NCBI RefSeq assembly: GCF_900110485.1
Contig: NZ_FODY01000020.1
Location: 1 to 64,000, forward strand
Origin: Propionispora vibrioides
Lineage (GTDB): Bacteria > Bacillota > Negativicutes > Propionisporales > Propionisporaceae
Reading direction: 5' to 3'
DNA length: 64,000 nucleotides
How positions within the stretch are numbered: position 1 is the stretch's first letter; every line of letters begins with the position of its first letter. The translations under genes were made by a program, and so were the position numbers. The notes below the pieces were generated by a model. That model saw only the letters and a list, made by a program, of their open reading frames with translations, had not been told where the DNA came from and searched no databases. Below are positions 52,513-61,003 of the stretch, piece after piece.

Positions 52513-52541
52513 TTTGACATTGTTACTATAATATGCTATTT
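52513..52541 (+). promoter_or_regulatory. Promoter of riboswitch 10
   Basis: TTGACA, 17-base spacer, TATTTT, approximate position. The surrounding 60 bases are almost the same as those before riboswitch 11 at 54.03 kb. Confidence 0.6.
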
Positions 52542-52581
52542 TTAACACGAAAGTTACAAATCGTACAAATTACATAAGCAA

Positions 52582-52742
52582 GAAACAGGTGCCCGTTAGG
52601 GCTTAATAGGGAAGTCCGGTGTAATGCCGGCGCGGTCCCGCCACTGTAATGGGGAGCAAAGCCAAGAATATGCCACTGGAATGAAGTTTCTGGGAAGGTT
52701 TGGCGGCGCGATGATCCGGAGCCAGGAGAACTGCCTGTTTAA
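52582..52742 (+). promoter_or_regulatory. Cobalamin riboswitch 10 (gldA)
   Basis: P1 AAACAGG / CCTGTTT, GGCTTAATAGGGAAGTCCGG, GGTCCCGCCACTGTAATGG and GAGCCAGGAGAACTGCC. Followed by a terminator at 52825 and gldA at 52885. Confidence 0.94.
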
Positions 52743-52824
52743 CAATCACCGTTATAACCTGCGAGCGATGGGGAGGGGATTACGCATAGGCCAAGGCCGT
52801 TGTCTGTCCGATTAGCGTAAGCAT

Positions 52825-52848
52825 ACTCCCGCAAAGGGAGTTTTTTTA
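52825..52848 (+). terminator. Terminator of riboswitch 10
   Basis: ACTCCC-GCAAA-GGGAGT and TTTTTT; matches the type used by riboswitches 8 and 9. Confidence 0.85.
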
Positions 52849-52884
52849 TTTATAAAAAAATTGAGAAGGTAAGGTGGGTATGAT

Positions 52885-53991
52885 ATGGAACGGATTATGA
52901 TATCTCCCAGTCGGTATGTGCAAGGCAGTGGTGCCATGAAAAATATTGGCCGCCACATTTTGCTCTTAGGCAATTGTGCGCTGTGCATTGGTGGCAAACG
53001 GGGGCTGCAGTCGGTTGAAGCGGAATTACGGCAAAGCTGCAGCGAGCACCAGGTTACCTGCTCGTTGGAAACCTTTCGGGGCGAATGTTCGAAGGCTGAA
53101 ATTGACAGACTGGTTGGCATCACGGAACGGCTTGGCGCTAATGTGATTGTCGGAGTCGGCGGCGGCAAAGCGCTGGATGTGGCTAAGGCAGTAGCTTATT
53201 ACGCCAAGCTGCCGGTGGCGATTGTACCTACCATTGCTGCCACCGATGCACCCTGTAGTGCTTTGTCGGTTATTTATTCCGAACAGGGAGTCTTTGAGTC
53301 CTATCTGGTTCTGCCCAGAAATCCGGATTTGGTATTGGTGGATACGTCAATTATCGCCAAGGCGCCGATCCGCTTGTTTGTGTCCGGCATGGGTGACGCG
53401 CTGGCCACCTGGTTTGAGGCTGAGGCCTGCAGCAAAGCTCCGGCGCTTAATTTACCAGGCGGCTTGTCCACTGCGGCGGCGTTATGCCTGGCGCGGCTAT
53501 GCTTTGATACTTTGCTGGACTATGGCTTTCCGGCCAAGCTGGCAGTGGAGAAGGGCGTCGTTACGGAGGCAGTGGAAAAGGTTGTAGAAGCCAATACTTT
53601 ACTCAGTGGTCTGGGGTTTGAAAGCTCCGGGCTGGCGGCAGCGCATGCCGTACACAACGGGTTTACCCTGTTACCGGAAACTCATGCGATGTATCATGGT
53701 GAGAAGGTTGCTTTCGGCACGCTGGTGCAACTGGTAATGGAAAATAGAAAGACCGAAGAAATCGAGCGGGTTATAAAGTTTTGCATCGAGGTTGGGCTGC
53801 CGGTCACCTTGGCGGACATCGGCGTAAAACAAGTTTCCGATGAGAGAATCTACCAAGTGGCAGAAGCAGTTTGTGCCGGCGGCGAAACGGTGCATAATGA
53901 GCCCTTTGCCGTTACTGTCGACGGAGTCTATGCAGCCATTCTGGCGGCCGATGCGTGGGGCAAGCATTGCCTGAAAGAGTGGCGGAACTGA
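52885..53991 (+). CDS. gldA: Glycerol dehydrogenase
   Basis: 368 residues, full length. Start region MISPSRYVQGSGAMKNIG; NAD loop VIVGVGGGKALDVAKAV; IVPTIAATDAPCSALSVIY; metal-ligand region FVSGMGDALATWFEA, GLAAAHAVHNGFTLLPETHAMYHGEKVAFG. Oxidises glycerol to dihydroxyacetone with NAD+, or reverse. Directly downstream of cobalamin riboswitch 10, so it should be made when B12 is low, when a B12-dependent glycerol dehydratase would not work. Alone between riboswitch 10 and the btuB unit. Confidence 0.92.
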   Translation: MERIMISPSRYVQGSGAMKNIGRHILLLGNCALCIGGKRGLQSVEAELRQSCSEHQVTCSLETFRGECSKAEIDRLVGITERLGANVIVGVGGGKALDVAKAVAYYAKLPVAIVPTIAATDAPCSALSVIYSEQGVFESYLVLPRNPDLVLVDTSIIAKAPIRLFVSGMGDALATWFEAEACSKAPALNLPGGLSTAAALCLARLCFDTLLDYGFPAKLAVEKGVVTEAVEKVVEANTLLSGLGFESSGLAAAHAVHNGFTLLPETHAMYHGEKVAFGTLVQLVMENRKTEEIERVIKFCIEVGLPVTLADIGVKQVSDERIYQVAEAVCAGGETVHNEPFAVTVDGVYAAILAADAWGKHCLKEWRN

Positions 53992-54031
53992 GCTTTTACA
54001 ATAGTATACAGTATTTCACACCTGAACCGTT

Positions 54032-54060
54032 TGACATCGTTACCGTAATGTGCTATTTTT
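54032..54060 (+). promoter_or_regulatory. Promoter of riboswitch 11
   Basis: TTGACA, 17-base spacer, TATTTT, approximate position; near-copy of the riboswitch 10 promoter. Confidence 0.6.
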
Positions 54061-54097
54061 AACACGAAAGTTATAAATAGTACAAACTACATAGTAA

Positions 54098-54256
54098 GAA
54101 ACAGGTGCCGTAAGGCTTAATAGGGAAGTCCGGTGTAATGCCGGCGCGGTCCCGCCACTGTAATGAGGAGCAAGGCCAAAAAAATGCCACTGGGATGAAA
54201 ATCCTGGGAAGGTTTGGCTGCGCGATGATTCAGAGCCAGGAGAACTGCCTGTTTGA
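54098..54256 (+). promoter_or_regulatory. Cobalamin riboswitch 11 (btuB)
   Basis: P1 GAAACAGG / CCTGTTT, GGCTTAATAGGGAAGTCCGG, GGTCCCGCCACTGTAATGAG and GAGCCAGGAGAACTGCC. Controls the btuB-cbiR-btuFCD block. Confidence 0.94.
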
Positions 54257-54324
54257 CAATCACCGTTTGACCCACGAGCGATGGGAAGGGGATTTTAGAT
54301 GCAGGTCTTTCGTTTTCATCTATC

Positions 54325-54354
54325 ATCCCGGCTACATATGTGCCGGGATTTTTG
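54325..54354 (+). terminator. Terminator 1 of riboswitch 11
   Basis: ATCCCGGC / GCCGGGAT followed by TTTT. Confidence 0.8.
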
Positions 54355-54374
54355 ATTGAGCGGCCCTATTTTCT

Positions 54375-54410
54375 AAGTCCTTCCCGCTCGCGTGGAGGAC
54401 TTATTTTATT
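54375..54410 (+). terminator. Second hairpin before btuB
   Basis: AAGTCCT / AGGACTT then ATTTTATT. The ribosome site GGGGGG follows directly, so it could also act on translation. Confidence 0.6.
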
Positions 54411-54422
54411 GGGGGGAAAACA

Positions 54423-56330
54423 TTGAAAAGGAAAGGAAAACACAGTAAAGCCGTGCTCTGTGCCTTGCTCAGCAGCGCCGTTCTCTGCCAAATCCCGGGA
54501 ATATCCTGGGCGGAAGGCGAGGATAACCAGTTTGATTTTGATCCCATCGTAGTAACAGCTACCAAGACACCGGTAAAGCTTTCAGAATCTAATGCCAACC
54601 TGACGGTGATTACCCGTAAGGATATTGAAGAACAGCATTACTCTGATTTATCGGAAGCCTTACGGAATGTACCCGGTGTAACCATCAATAATTTCGGTAC
54701 AGGTATTGGTTATGAAGCGTCGAACATGCTGCGAATTAACGGTTCCGATAAAATCGTTGTATTAGTTGACGGTGTCAGAGTGGATGCGGCAGGGGTTAAT
54801 TTTGCTGCCGCCGCATACGGCAATCTGGATAATGTGGAAAGAATTGAAATACTAAAAGGAGCCGCCGCCTCTCTATATGGGGCAAATGCCAAAGGCGGGG
54901 TTATTCAGATTATTACGCGAAAGGCTGAGGAAAACAAAAGTACGCTGACCTATACCGGCGGCAGCTATGATAAGGAAAACTATGCTTTCATGAATCAAGG
55001 CAAATCAGGCGATTACAGTTGGGTTGTTACCAGCCAGAAGGATATCATGGGAGATTATAGGGATGCTAACGGCACTACGGTTCCAGAGCACCGTAATGCA
55101 GAGACCACAACCTTTAAACTGACTAAGGCGATTAATGAAAAGTCGGACATAACCTTTGACTATCAGAAGTATCAGTCGGACTATATGTATTCGGGAACGA
55201 ATTATTATCTAAGCCAGCGTAATCCGGGGAATATGGATAATTACAATTGGAAATTGATTTATAATAATCAATTAACGGACAATCTAAAAAACCGGCTGAC
55301 TTTTTATAATGGTGTATATGATAATACGTTCCAAACCAATGATCCCTATTGGGGAATGGGTATAGGTACATCCTGGACAAAAGTAAAAACTATGCGGTTG
55401 CAGGACGAGTTTACTCAAACCTTTGCCGACAATCACACCGTTACCGGTGGTTTTGAATATTCACGGGACAAAGTGGTTTCCAGCGGGAATAAAAAGATCA
55501 GCAATTCTGCCTACTATGTTCAGGATGAGTGGGATTTGGACCGGCGATGGAAGCTGACTTCCGGCATCCGCTATGATGACAGTACGCAATACGGTTCCAA
55601 TACTTCGCCACACGTCAATATCGGATATAAAGCCAGCGATGAGACAAATTACTATATTTCTTATAATAAATATTTTATTGTGCCGACCCCTTATCAAGTG
55701 TTTAATGACACTTACGGCAATTATAATTTGAAAGCGGAAAAAGGTGACAATCTGGAACTTGGTGTGAATCATCAATTAAGTGATACGTTGAGCACCGCAT
55801 TTCATCTATTCAGAAGAGATTCCAGCAATGCCGTAGGGTTTGACATGAGTTCATATAAGTACGTTAATTTTGATGAAAAAGCTCATGGCTGGGACATTCA
55901 GTTAAACAAAAAGTTGACGGAGCAATTGAGTACATATATCGGTTATACTCACACTACTATCGATCCTACGGTTGAACGGTCGCAAAATGTAGATGGCTGT
56001 ATTCCCAAAGGATACTGGAATGTAGGAGTAGATTATCGTCAGGAAAAATACGATGTTCATTTGCAGGGCCGTGGTGTGTTTGATAAACCAGGTCCGCAAA
56101 ATAGTGCTGCTTATAGCAACTATTTTCCTGAAAACACCTATTGGGTATGGGATTTGGCCTTGAACTATAAAATAACCCCCAATACAAAAACCTTTTTGCG
56201 GGTTAATAATTTGTTAGATAAGTTCTATGCAGAACAGTCCTATGCCAGATCCGACTATGGCGGTAGTCCTGGTGAATGGTATACCAGCCCTGGCCGCAAC
56301 TATCAACTCGGAGTTCAATATCAATTCTAA
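54423..56330 (+). CDS. btuB: TonB-dependent corrinoid receptor BtuB
   Basis: 635 residues, TTG start after TTGGGGGGAAAAC. Signal peptide ending ISWA; TonB box DPIVVTATKTP; plug with LSEALRNVPGVTINNFG, KIVVLVDGVRVDA and NVERIEILKGAAASLYGANAKGGVIQIITRK; a 22-strand-type barrel ending YQLGVQYQF with the terminal Phe. Size and motifs match BtuB/Cir-like receptors. Energised by the ExbB/ExbD/TonB encoded at 62-64 kb. Under riboswitch 11 and followed by CbiR-like and BtuFCD genes, so corrinoid import is well supported. Confidence 0.92.
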   Translation: MKRKGKHSKAVLCALLSSAVLCQIPGISWAEGEDNQFDFDPIVVTATKTPVKLSESNANLTVITRKDIEEQHYSDLSEALRNVPGVTINNFGTGIGYEASNMLRINGSDKIVVLVDGVRVDAAGVNFAAAAYGNLDNVERIEILKGAAASLYGANAKGGVIQIITRKAEENKSTLTYTGGSYDKENYAFMNQGKSGDYSWVVTSQKDIMGDYRDANGTTVPEHRNAETTTFKLTKAINEKSDITFDYQKYQSDYMYSGTNYYLSQRNPGNMDNYNWKLIYNNQLTDNLKNRLTFYNGVYDNTFQTNDPYWGMGIGTSWTKVKTMRLQDEFTQTFADNHTVTGGFEYSRDKVVSSGNKKISNSAYYVQDEWDLDRRWKLTSGIRYDDSTQYGSNTSPHVNIGYKASDETNYYISYNKYFIVPTPYQVFNDTYGNYNLKAEKGDNLELGVNHQLSDTLSTAFHLFRRDSSNAVGFDMSSYKYVNFDEKAHGWDIQLNKKLTEQLSTYIGYTHTTIDPTVERSQNVDGCIPKGYWNVGVDYRQEKYDVHLQGRGVFDKPGPQNSAAYSNYFPENTYWVWDLALNYKITPNTKTFLRVNNLLDKFYAEQSYARSDYGGSPGEWYTSPGRNYQLGVQYQF

Positions 56331-56402
56331 GCAACAGAGGAAAGAGAGAAGATGCCTGATGCCGGGGATCTTCTCTCGTAATTTTATTTTTGTGAGGAAG
56401 TC

Positions 56403-57365
56403 ATGCTGCAACTTGTAAACTTATCCAACTACCAAACTGATTTAGATTTAATCAGCCATAGCGCCACCTGTCTTCGTCTGTTTCTGGAACGGAATCAGCT
56501 CGACGGTTTGGAGCTTATGCTCTGCGATGCCTGGGACAGCCGTATTCACCGGCCGGAATGGGTTTATGGCGTGCATTTGCGGTTTTGGCCCTATTGGCTG
56601 GATTTTTGGCGGGGCGATACGAAGGCTCTGGCGAAAAGTTTTAAGAATGAGGCAGAAATCAAAGCCTGCTATGGTGGTTTACACCGGGAAGATTGGCTTC
56701 AACTGTACCGGGAGAATATCCGCGCCGCCGGGCAGACTGGTGCCCGGTATGCGGTGTTTCATGTCAGTCATACTGCTCCAAGCGAAGCATTCGACTGGAA
56801 CTTTCGATATAATGATTGCGAAGTAGTGGAGGCGGCTCTGGAAGTATTGAATAGTCTGGTCCAAGAAATACCGGAGCATATGACGTTGCTCCTGGAAAAT
56901 CTTTGGTGGCCGGGAATGACTCTCACCAACAGGGATTTGACGGCCCGGCTTTTGGAAGGAATTGCCCATCCCAGAGTGGGCATTATGCTGGATACCGGTC
57001 ACTTGATGAATACCAATCCGGCATTGACAACGGAAGAAGAGGGCGTGGCCTATATTATCGACACAGTAAAGGCACTGGGCAAATATAAAGAACGCATCAA
57101 AGGCATTCATCTGCACCGTTCCCTATCAGGGGAATATGTAAGGCGAAGCAGGCAAAAGCTAAAGACGGAATATACCATGGCGGAAACTATGAGCCATGTT
57201 TTGCGAATTGATGAGCATCTGCCGTTTAGCAGTCCGGCAGTCCGGCAACTCATTCAATATATACAGCCGGAGTATGTGGTGCATGAATTTATCCAGACTT
57301 CGCTGCAAGACTGGAGCGAGAAAATAACTCAGCAGCAGCAGGCCTTAGGCGTGTCTTCGAGCTAA
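56403..57365 (+). CDS. cbiR: TIM-barrel protein, candidate cobamide-remodelling enzyme CbiR
   Basis: 320 residues, AP-endonuclease-2/xylose-isomerase-like TIM barrel. GARYAVFHVSHTAP, LLLENLWWPGMTLTN, GIMLDTGHLMNTNP and IKGIHLHRSLSGEYV carry the His/Glu/Asp residues used for metal binding. The place between btuB and btuF, under a B12 riboswitch, fits CbiR, the Akkermansia-type enzyme of this superfamily that hydrolyses the cobamide phosphodiester before remodelling. Sequence alone cannot rule out a sugar isomerase. The C-terminal codons overlap a repeat shared with 31.4 kb. Confidence 0.65.
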   Translation: MLQLVNLSNYQTDLDLISHSATCLRLFLERNQLDGLELMLCDAWDSRIHRPEWVYGVHLRFWPYWLDFWRGDTKALAKSFKNEAEIKACYGGLHREDWLQLYRENIRAAGQTGARYAVFHVSHTAPSEAFDWNFRYNDCEVVEAALEVLNSLVQEIPEHMTLLLENLWWPGMTLTNRDLTARLLEGIAHPRVGIMLDTGHLMNTNPALTTEEEGVAYIIDTVKALGKYKERIKGIHLHRSLSGEYVRRSRQKLKTEYTMAETMSHVLRIDEHLPFSSPAVRQLIQYIQPEYVVHEFIQTSLQDWSEKITQQQQALGVSSS

Positions 57366-57457
57366 CGGAATGATCCATGGCGAGGTTTTTTTGCGCCAGG
57401 CGGATTATACCCCAAAGGGGCACGCGAATTTTTGCAGGAATAGCGGCCCCTATTCCA
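57348..57457. repeat. Composite of short repeats
   Basis: GGCGTGTCTTC...AACGGAATGATCCA (57348-57377) matches 31402-31432, and GCAGGAATAGCGGCCCCTAT near 57434 is identical to part of family A copy 5. Fragments of mobile repeats. Confidence 0.55.
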
Positions 57458-57550
57458 AAAAAAAATGTAATGAAGTATGGCATAAAAAGCGCCGTCAGGG
57501 AGCGTTTTGGATAGTTTGAAGATACGCCTTAGCGTAAGGAGGTAACCTTT

Positions 57551-58510
57551 TTGAAACAAAGATGGCTGAGCGTCTTATTCATATGGATGCTGCTGATGGC
57601 GTTGCTGAGCGGCTGCGGCCATGGCGCCGGGCAACAGCAGCCGGTGGCGGAAGATTATACGGTGACCGACAGTCAGGGGCACCCTCTGCAGTTAACCCAT
57701 AAACCGCAGCGCATTGTTTCTCTGACGCTGGGAACCGACGAAATCATCACCGGACTGGTACCGGCGAACAGGATTGCCGCCCTGACTCATTTAGCGGAGG
57801 ATGCGAGTATATCGAATATTGTGGAGCAGGCCGGAACGGTTCCGCATAAAATACGGGCCGAGGCGGAAACGGTGATTGCGCTGAACCCTGATCTGGTTTT
57901 GGTGGCCGACTGGCTGCCGGCCGATTTACCCCAGACGCTGCGTGATGCGGGTATACCTGTATACGTCTATAAAACTCCTCACACGATTAAGGAAGTGGAA
58001 CAAACCATTACTGTCATCGCTCAGGTCGTGGGGGAAGCAGAGCAAGGCAGACAACTGGTCCGGACGATGGAGGAAAAACTGGCCGAGGTCCGGCGAAAAC
58101 TGGACCCTGTACAAGCCGGGCAGGAGAAAGTCGTTGCCAAGCTGACGGCGGCCGGGGCAACCGGCGGGAAGGACAGTACGTTTGCCGATATCTGTGAGCA
58201 GGCCAGAACGGTCAGTGCGGCAGTAAAAGCCGGGCTTGGACCCTATGATATGATGACCAAGGAGCAACTGGTTGCTTCCCGGCCTGATGTTTTGCTGCTG
58301 CCGACCTGGGACTATCAAGGGAAAGCAAATCAGGAGACTTCGCGGACGGATATCATGAGCGATCCGGGACTGCAGAGTGTTCCTGCCGTACAAACAGACA
58401 GGCTGGAAGTCATTCCCGAACGGTATCTCAGTTGTACCTCCCAGTATATTGTATTTGGCGTTGAAGGAGTGGCCAAAGCGGCTTATCCGGATTATATGAA
58501 TACCAAGTGA
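57551..58510 (+). CDS. btuF: Cobalamin ABC transporter substrate-binding lipoprotein
   Basis: 319 residues, TTG start with AAGGAGG. Lipoprotein signal: hydrophobic stretch then LLSGC at about residue 23. Helical-backbone metal/B12-binding fold: PQRIVSLTLGTDEIITGLVP, PDLVLVADWLPADLPQTLRDAGIPV and SRPDVLLLPTWD. Should bind corrinoid (or another tetrapyrrole/siderophore) delivered by BtuB. Followed after 9 bases by the permease gene. Confidence 0.88.
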   Translation: MKQRWLSVLFIWMLLMALLSGCGHGAGQQQPVAEDYTVTDSQGHPLQLTHKPQRIVSLTLGTDEIITGLVPANRIAALTHLAEDASISNIVEQAGTVPHKIRAEAETVIALNPDLVLVADWLPADLPQTLRDAGIPVYVYKTPHTIKEVEQTITVIAQVVGEAEQGRQLVRTMEEKLAEVRRKLDPVQAGQEKVVAKLTAAGATGGKDSTFADICEQARTVSAAVKAGLGPYDMMTKEQLVASRPDVLLLPTWDYQGKANQETSRTDIMSDPGLQSVPAVQTDRLEVIPERYLSCTSQYIVFGVEGVAKAAYPDYMNTK

Positions 58511-58519
58511 GGCTGATTA

Positions 58520-59569
58520 ATGAACATATTACATAAATTAAGAGGCAAGTTCCTGCTTTTTACCGTGCTGTCTGTCGCCTTGCTGAGCACGGTAGGCTGG
58601 TCATTGATGACCGGACAGGTGACGGTGCCGGCCGATAGCGTGCTGGCAATTGCCGGACAGCAACTGGCGCTTCCTGTCGGTCAGGTTGCAATGCCTACGG
58701 CGGAACAGACCGCCGTTGTTTGGCATATCCGGCTGCCGCGGGTTCTGGTGGGAATCTTGGCCGGTGCCGCTTTGGCGGTGTCCGGTGCTGTTTTGCAGGG
58801 GATCTTTAATAATCCCCTGGCCGATCCGGGGATTATCGGAGTTTCCAGCGGAGCCGCTCTGGGGGCGGTGAGTGCCATCGCGCTGGGCTTGACTTCGCTA
58901 AACATCTTTTACATGCCCGTATGTGCCTTGCTGGGAGCTCTCCTGGCTGTCGGGCTTATCGTGCTGCTGGCGCTGCGTCAGGGGAAGCTGTCGCCGGCGA
59001 TGCTGCTCCTGGGTGGGGTGGCGATCAGTATGCTGCTGGGTGCCGTGACGTCGGCTATATTGACAGTACTCAATGAGCAGCGGGTCAGAGAGTTTTTGTT
59101 CTGGCTGGTCGGCGGTCTGGACTACCGCCGCTGGGAGCATGTTTATATGGCTGCCGGGCCGGTGGTGTTGGGCATTATCGTCCTGTGCTGTATGGCGCGG
59201 CAGTTAAACGTTCTGATTCTAGGGGAACAGGAAGCCCGTGCGGTGGGAATGCCTGTGGCCAGGCTGCGCCTGACTTTTTTACTGCTGTCTTCGGTGACTA
59301 CGGCCGCCGCCGTATGTGTAACGGGTACGATTGGATTTGTCGGCCTCTTGGTTCCCCATGTGATGCGGCTGTTGGCGGGACCGGAGCATCGTGTGCTTTT
59401 GCCGGCCTGTGCACTGGCCGGCGGCTTGTTTCTTGTGTTTTGTGACACCCTGGGCAGGGTTATTGTGCCAGCATTGGAGATTCGGGTAGGAATCATGACT
59501 GCTTTGGTCGGTGCGCCTTATTTTTTGTATTTGCTGTATAAGGCGCAACAAAAGGGAGGTCTGTCATGA
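58520..59569 (+). CDS. btuC: Cobalamin ABC transporter permease
   Basis: 349 residues, FecCD/BtuC family with about ten membrane helices. WHIRLPRVLVGILAGAALAVSGAVLQGIFNNPLADPGIIGVSSGAALGA is split here by motif: RLPRVLVG, SGAVLQGIFNNPLADP and GVSSGAALGA, all hallmark pieces. GFVGLLVPHVMRLLAGPEHR near the C-terminus. Overlaps btuD at ATGA. Confidence 0.9.
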   Translation: MNILHKLRGKFLLFTVLSVALLSTVGWSLMTGQVTVPADSVLAIAGQQLALPVGQVAMPTAEQTAVVWHIRLPRVLVGILAGAALAVSGAVLQGIFNNPLADPGIIGVSSGAALGAVSAIALGLTSLNIFYMPVCALLGALLAVGLIVLLALRQGKLSPAMLLLGGVAISMLLGAVTSAILTVLNEQRVREFLFWLVGGLDYRRWEHVYMAAGPVVLGIIVLCCMARQLNVLILGEQEARAVGMPVARLRLTFLLLSSVTTAAAVCVTGTIGFVGLLVPHVMRLLAGPEHRVLLPACALAGGLFLVFCDTLGRVIVPALEIRVGIMTALVGAPYFLYLLYKAQQKGGLS

Positions 59570-60819
59570 TGCAGGAGTCGGCTACGATCATTGATATCCG
59601 TCATATTCAGGTGGGTTACGGTCAAAAGACGGTAATCGGCGACGTGACGCTTACGGCAGGACCTGGAGAGCTTATTGGCATCCTTGGTCCTAACGGGTCG
59701 GGCAAAAGTACGCTATTGAAAAGTTTATGTGGTCTGTTGCCCTACAGTAAAGGTGAGGTGCTTTTATTTGGTAGACCGCTGCTGTCGATGAGCGAACGGG
59801 ATAGAGCGCGCCAGGTGGCTTATATGCAGCAGGAAGTGCAGGTTTCCTTCGGGATAACGGCGCTGGATGCCGTGCTGACCGGCCGCTACCCTTATCTGCA
59901 CTGGTGGCAGAATGAAAGCCCGGCCGACTACGCGATTGCCCGGCAATATATGTCCTTTGCCGGTGTGGGCGACCTGGCTCAGCGACCATTACATGAGCTG
60001 TCGGGGGGAGAACGGCAGCGGGTTATGCTGGCGAAAGCACTGGCTCAGGAAACGCCGCTGCTGTTTCTTGACGAACCGACTGCCAGTCTTGACCTTTCTT
60101 ATCAGGAGGAAATATTCCGTTATTGTCAGCAAATTTGCCGGGAGGGCAAGACCGTACTTATCGTCGTTCATGACATCCGGCTGGCAGCTAAATTCTGTTC
60201 CCGGCTGATTCTGCTGTCGGCAGGCGGGATATTGTCCGATGGCCCTCCTTCCCAAGTGGTAACACCGGAGCATTTATATCAGGCTTTTGGGCTGCAGTCA
60301 GCCGTGTACGAGAACTATATCAGCGGCCAATTGGATATTCATACCTATGATAGGAGAAGTGCCGGACAACCCGGTAAGGCGATACATGTAATTGGCGGCG
60401 GCGGTACGATTGGCACCATTATCCGGGCGCTAAGGGAAAACGCCTATCCCGTAAGCTGCGGCATACTGCGCCAGGGGGATATGGACACCGCCGTAGCCAT
60501 GGCCTTTGGTACCGACAATCTGGTAAGCCAGGCTTTTGGCCCTATCGGGCGGGAACTGGGGGAGCAGAACCGGCAAAAAATAGCCCAGGCCCACTATACC
60601 ATCCTGGGTAATCTTTATTTTAGTCAGGAAAACCTGGATAATCTAAAAGCTGCCTTTACGGCCGGCCGGCTGATTATTGTGGAAGACAGCCCGATTAATA
60701 GCCGTGACGGCACAGCCGGGGAAGCAGCCCTATTATACCGCCAATTGACTGCCAGACCGGAGACTACGGTTATGAAGCTGGACGAATTGCTGTTGGCGGT
60801 TGAAAAAAGAAGCTTGTAG
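59566..60819 (+). CDS. btuD: Cobalamin ABC transporter ATPase with a fused C-terminal domain
   Basis: 417 residues, about 160 longer than usual BtuD. Residues 1-260 form the ATPase: Walker A GPNGSGKSTLLKSL, signature LSGGERQRVMLAKAL, Walker B LLFLDEPTASLDL, then H-loop VVHDIRL. Residues from about 268 form a second domain starting AIHVIGGGGTIGTIIRALRE, with FGTDNLVSQAFGPI and GRLIIVEDSPINSRDGTAGEA, apparently a Rossmann-like regulatory domain. The TAG stop coincides with the left end of a family B element, so the original C-terminus may have been altered. Confidence 0.88.
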   Translation: MMQESATIIDIRHIQVGYGQKTVIGDVTLTAGPGELIGILGPNGSGKSTLLKSLCGLLPYSKGEVLLFGRPLLSMSERDRARQVAYMQQEVQVSFGITALDAVLTGRYPYLHWWQNESPADYAIARQYMSFAGVGDLAQRPLHELSGGERQRVMLAKALAQETPLLFLDEPTASLDLSYQEEIFRYCQQICREGKTVLIVVHDIRLAAKFCSRLILLSAGGILSDGPPSQVVTPEHLYQAFGLQSAVYENYISGQLDIHTYDRRSAGQPGKAIHVIGGGGTIGTIIRALRENAYPVSCGILRQGDMDTAVAMAFGTDNLVSQAFGPIGRELGEQNRQKIAQAHYTILGNLYFSQENLDNLKAAFTAGRLIIVEDSPINSRDGTAGEAALLYRQLTARPETTVMKLDELLLAVEKRSL

Positions 60820-60979
60820 TGCTCCGTCAATTTTGAGAGTGCAAATGAATTTGCGGGGATTTTTTCGTAAGGCAAGGCGGAAGAGGCGCGCCTATCAAAC
60901 ATAGGTAAGCCGATGACAACGAAGCCTTGCGGAAAAAGACTCGTGAAGACATTGTACTTTCAGAGTTGGTGGAGTACTA
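60817..60979 (+). repeat. Family B MITE-like element, copy 4
   Basis: Ends TAGTGCTCCGTCAATTTTGA / TTCAGAGTTGGTGGAGTACTA. Core TTTTTTCGTAAGGCAAGGCGG, CGCCTATCAAACATAGGTAAG and GATGACAACGAAGCCTTGCG. The first three bases are the btuD stop codon. Confidence 0.8.
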
Positions 60980-61003
60980 GTATAAAGAAAGCAGGGACTT
61001 ATT

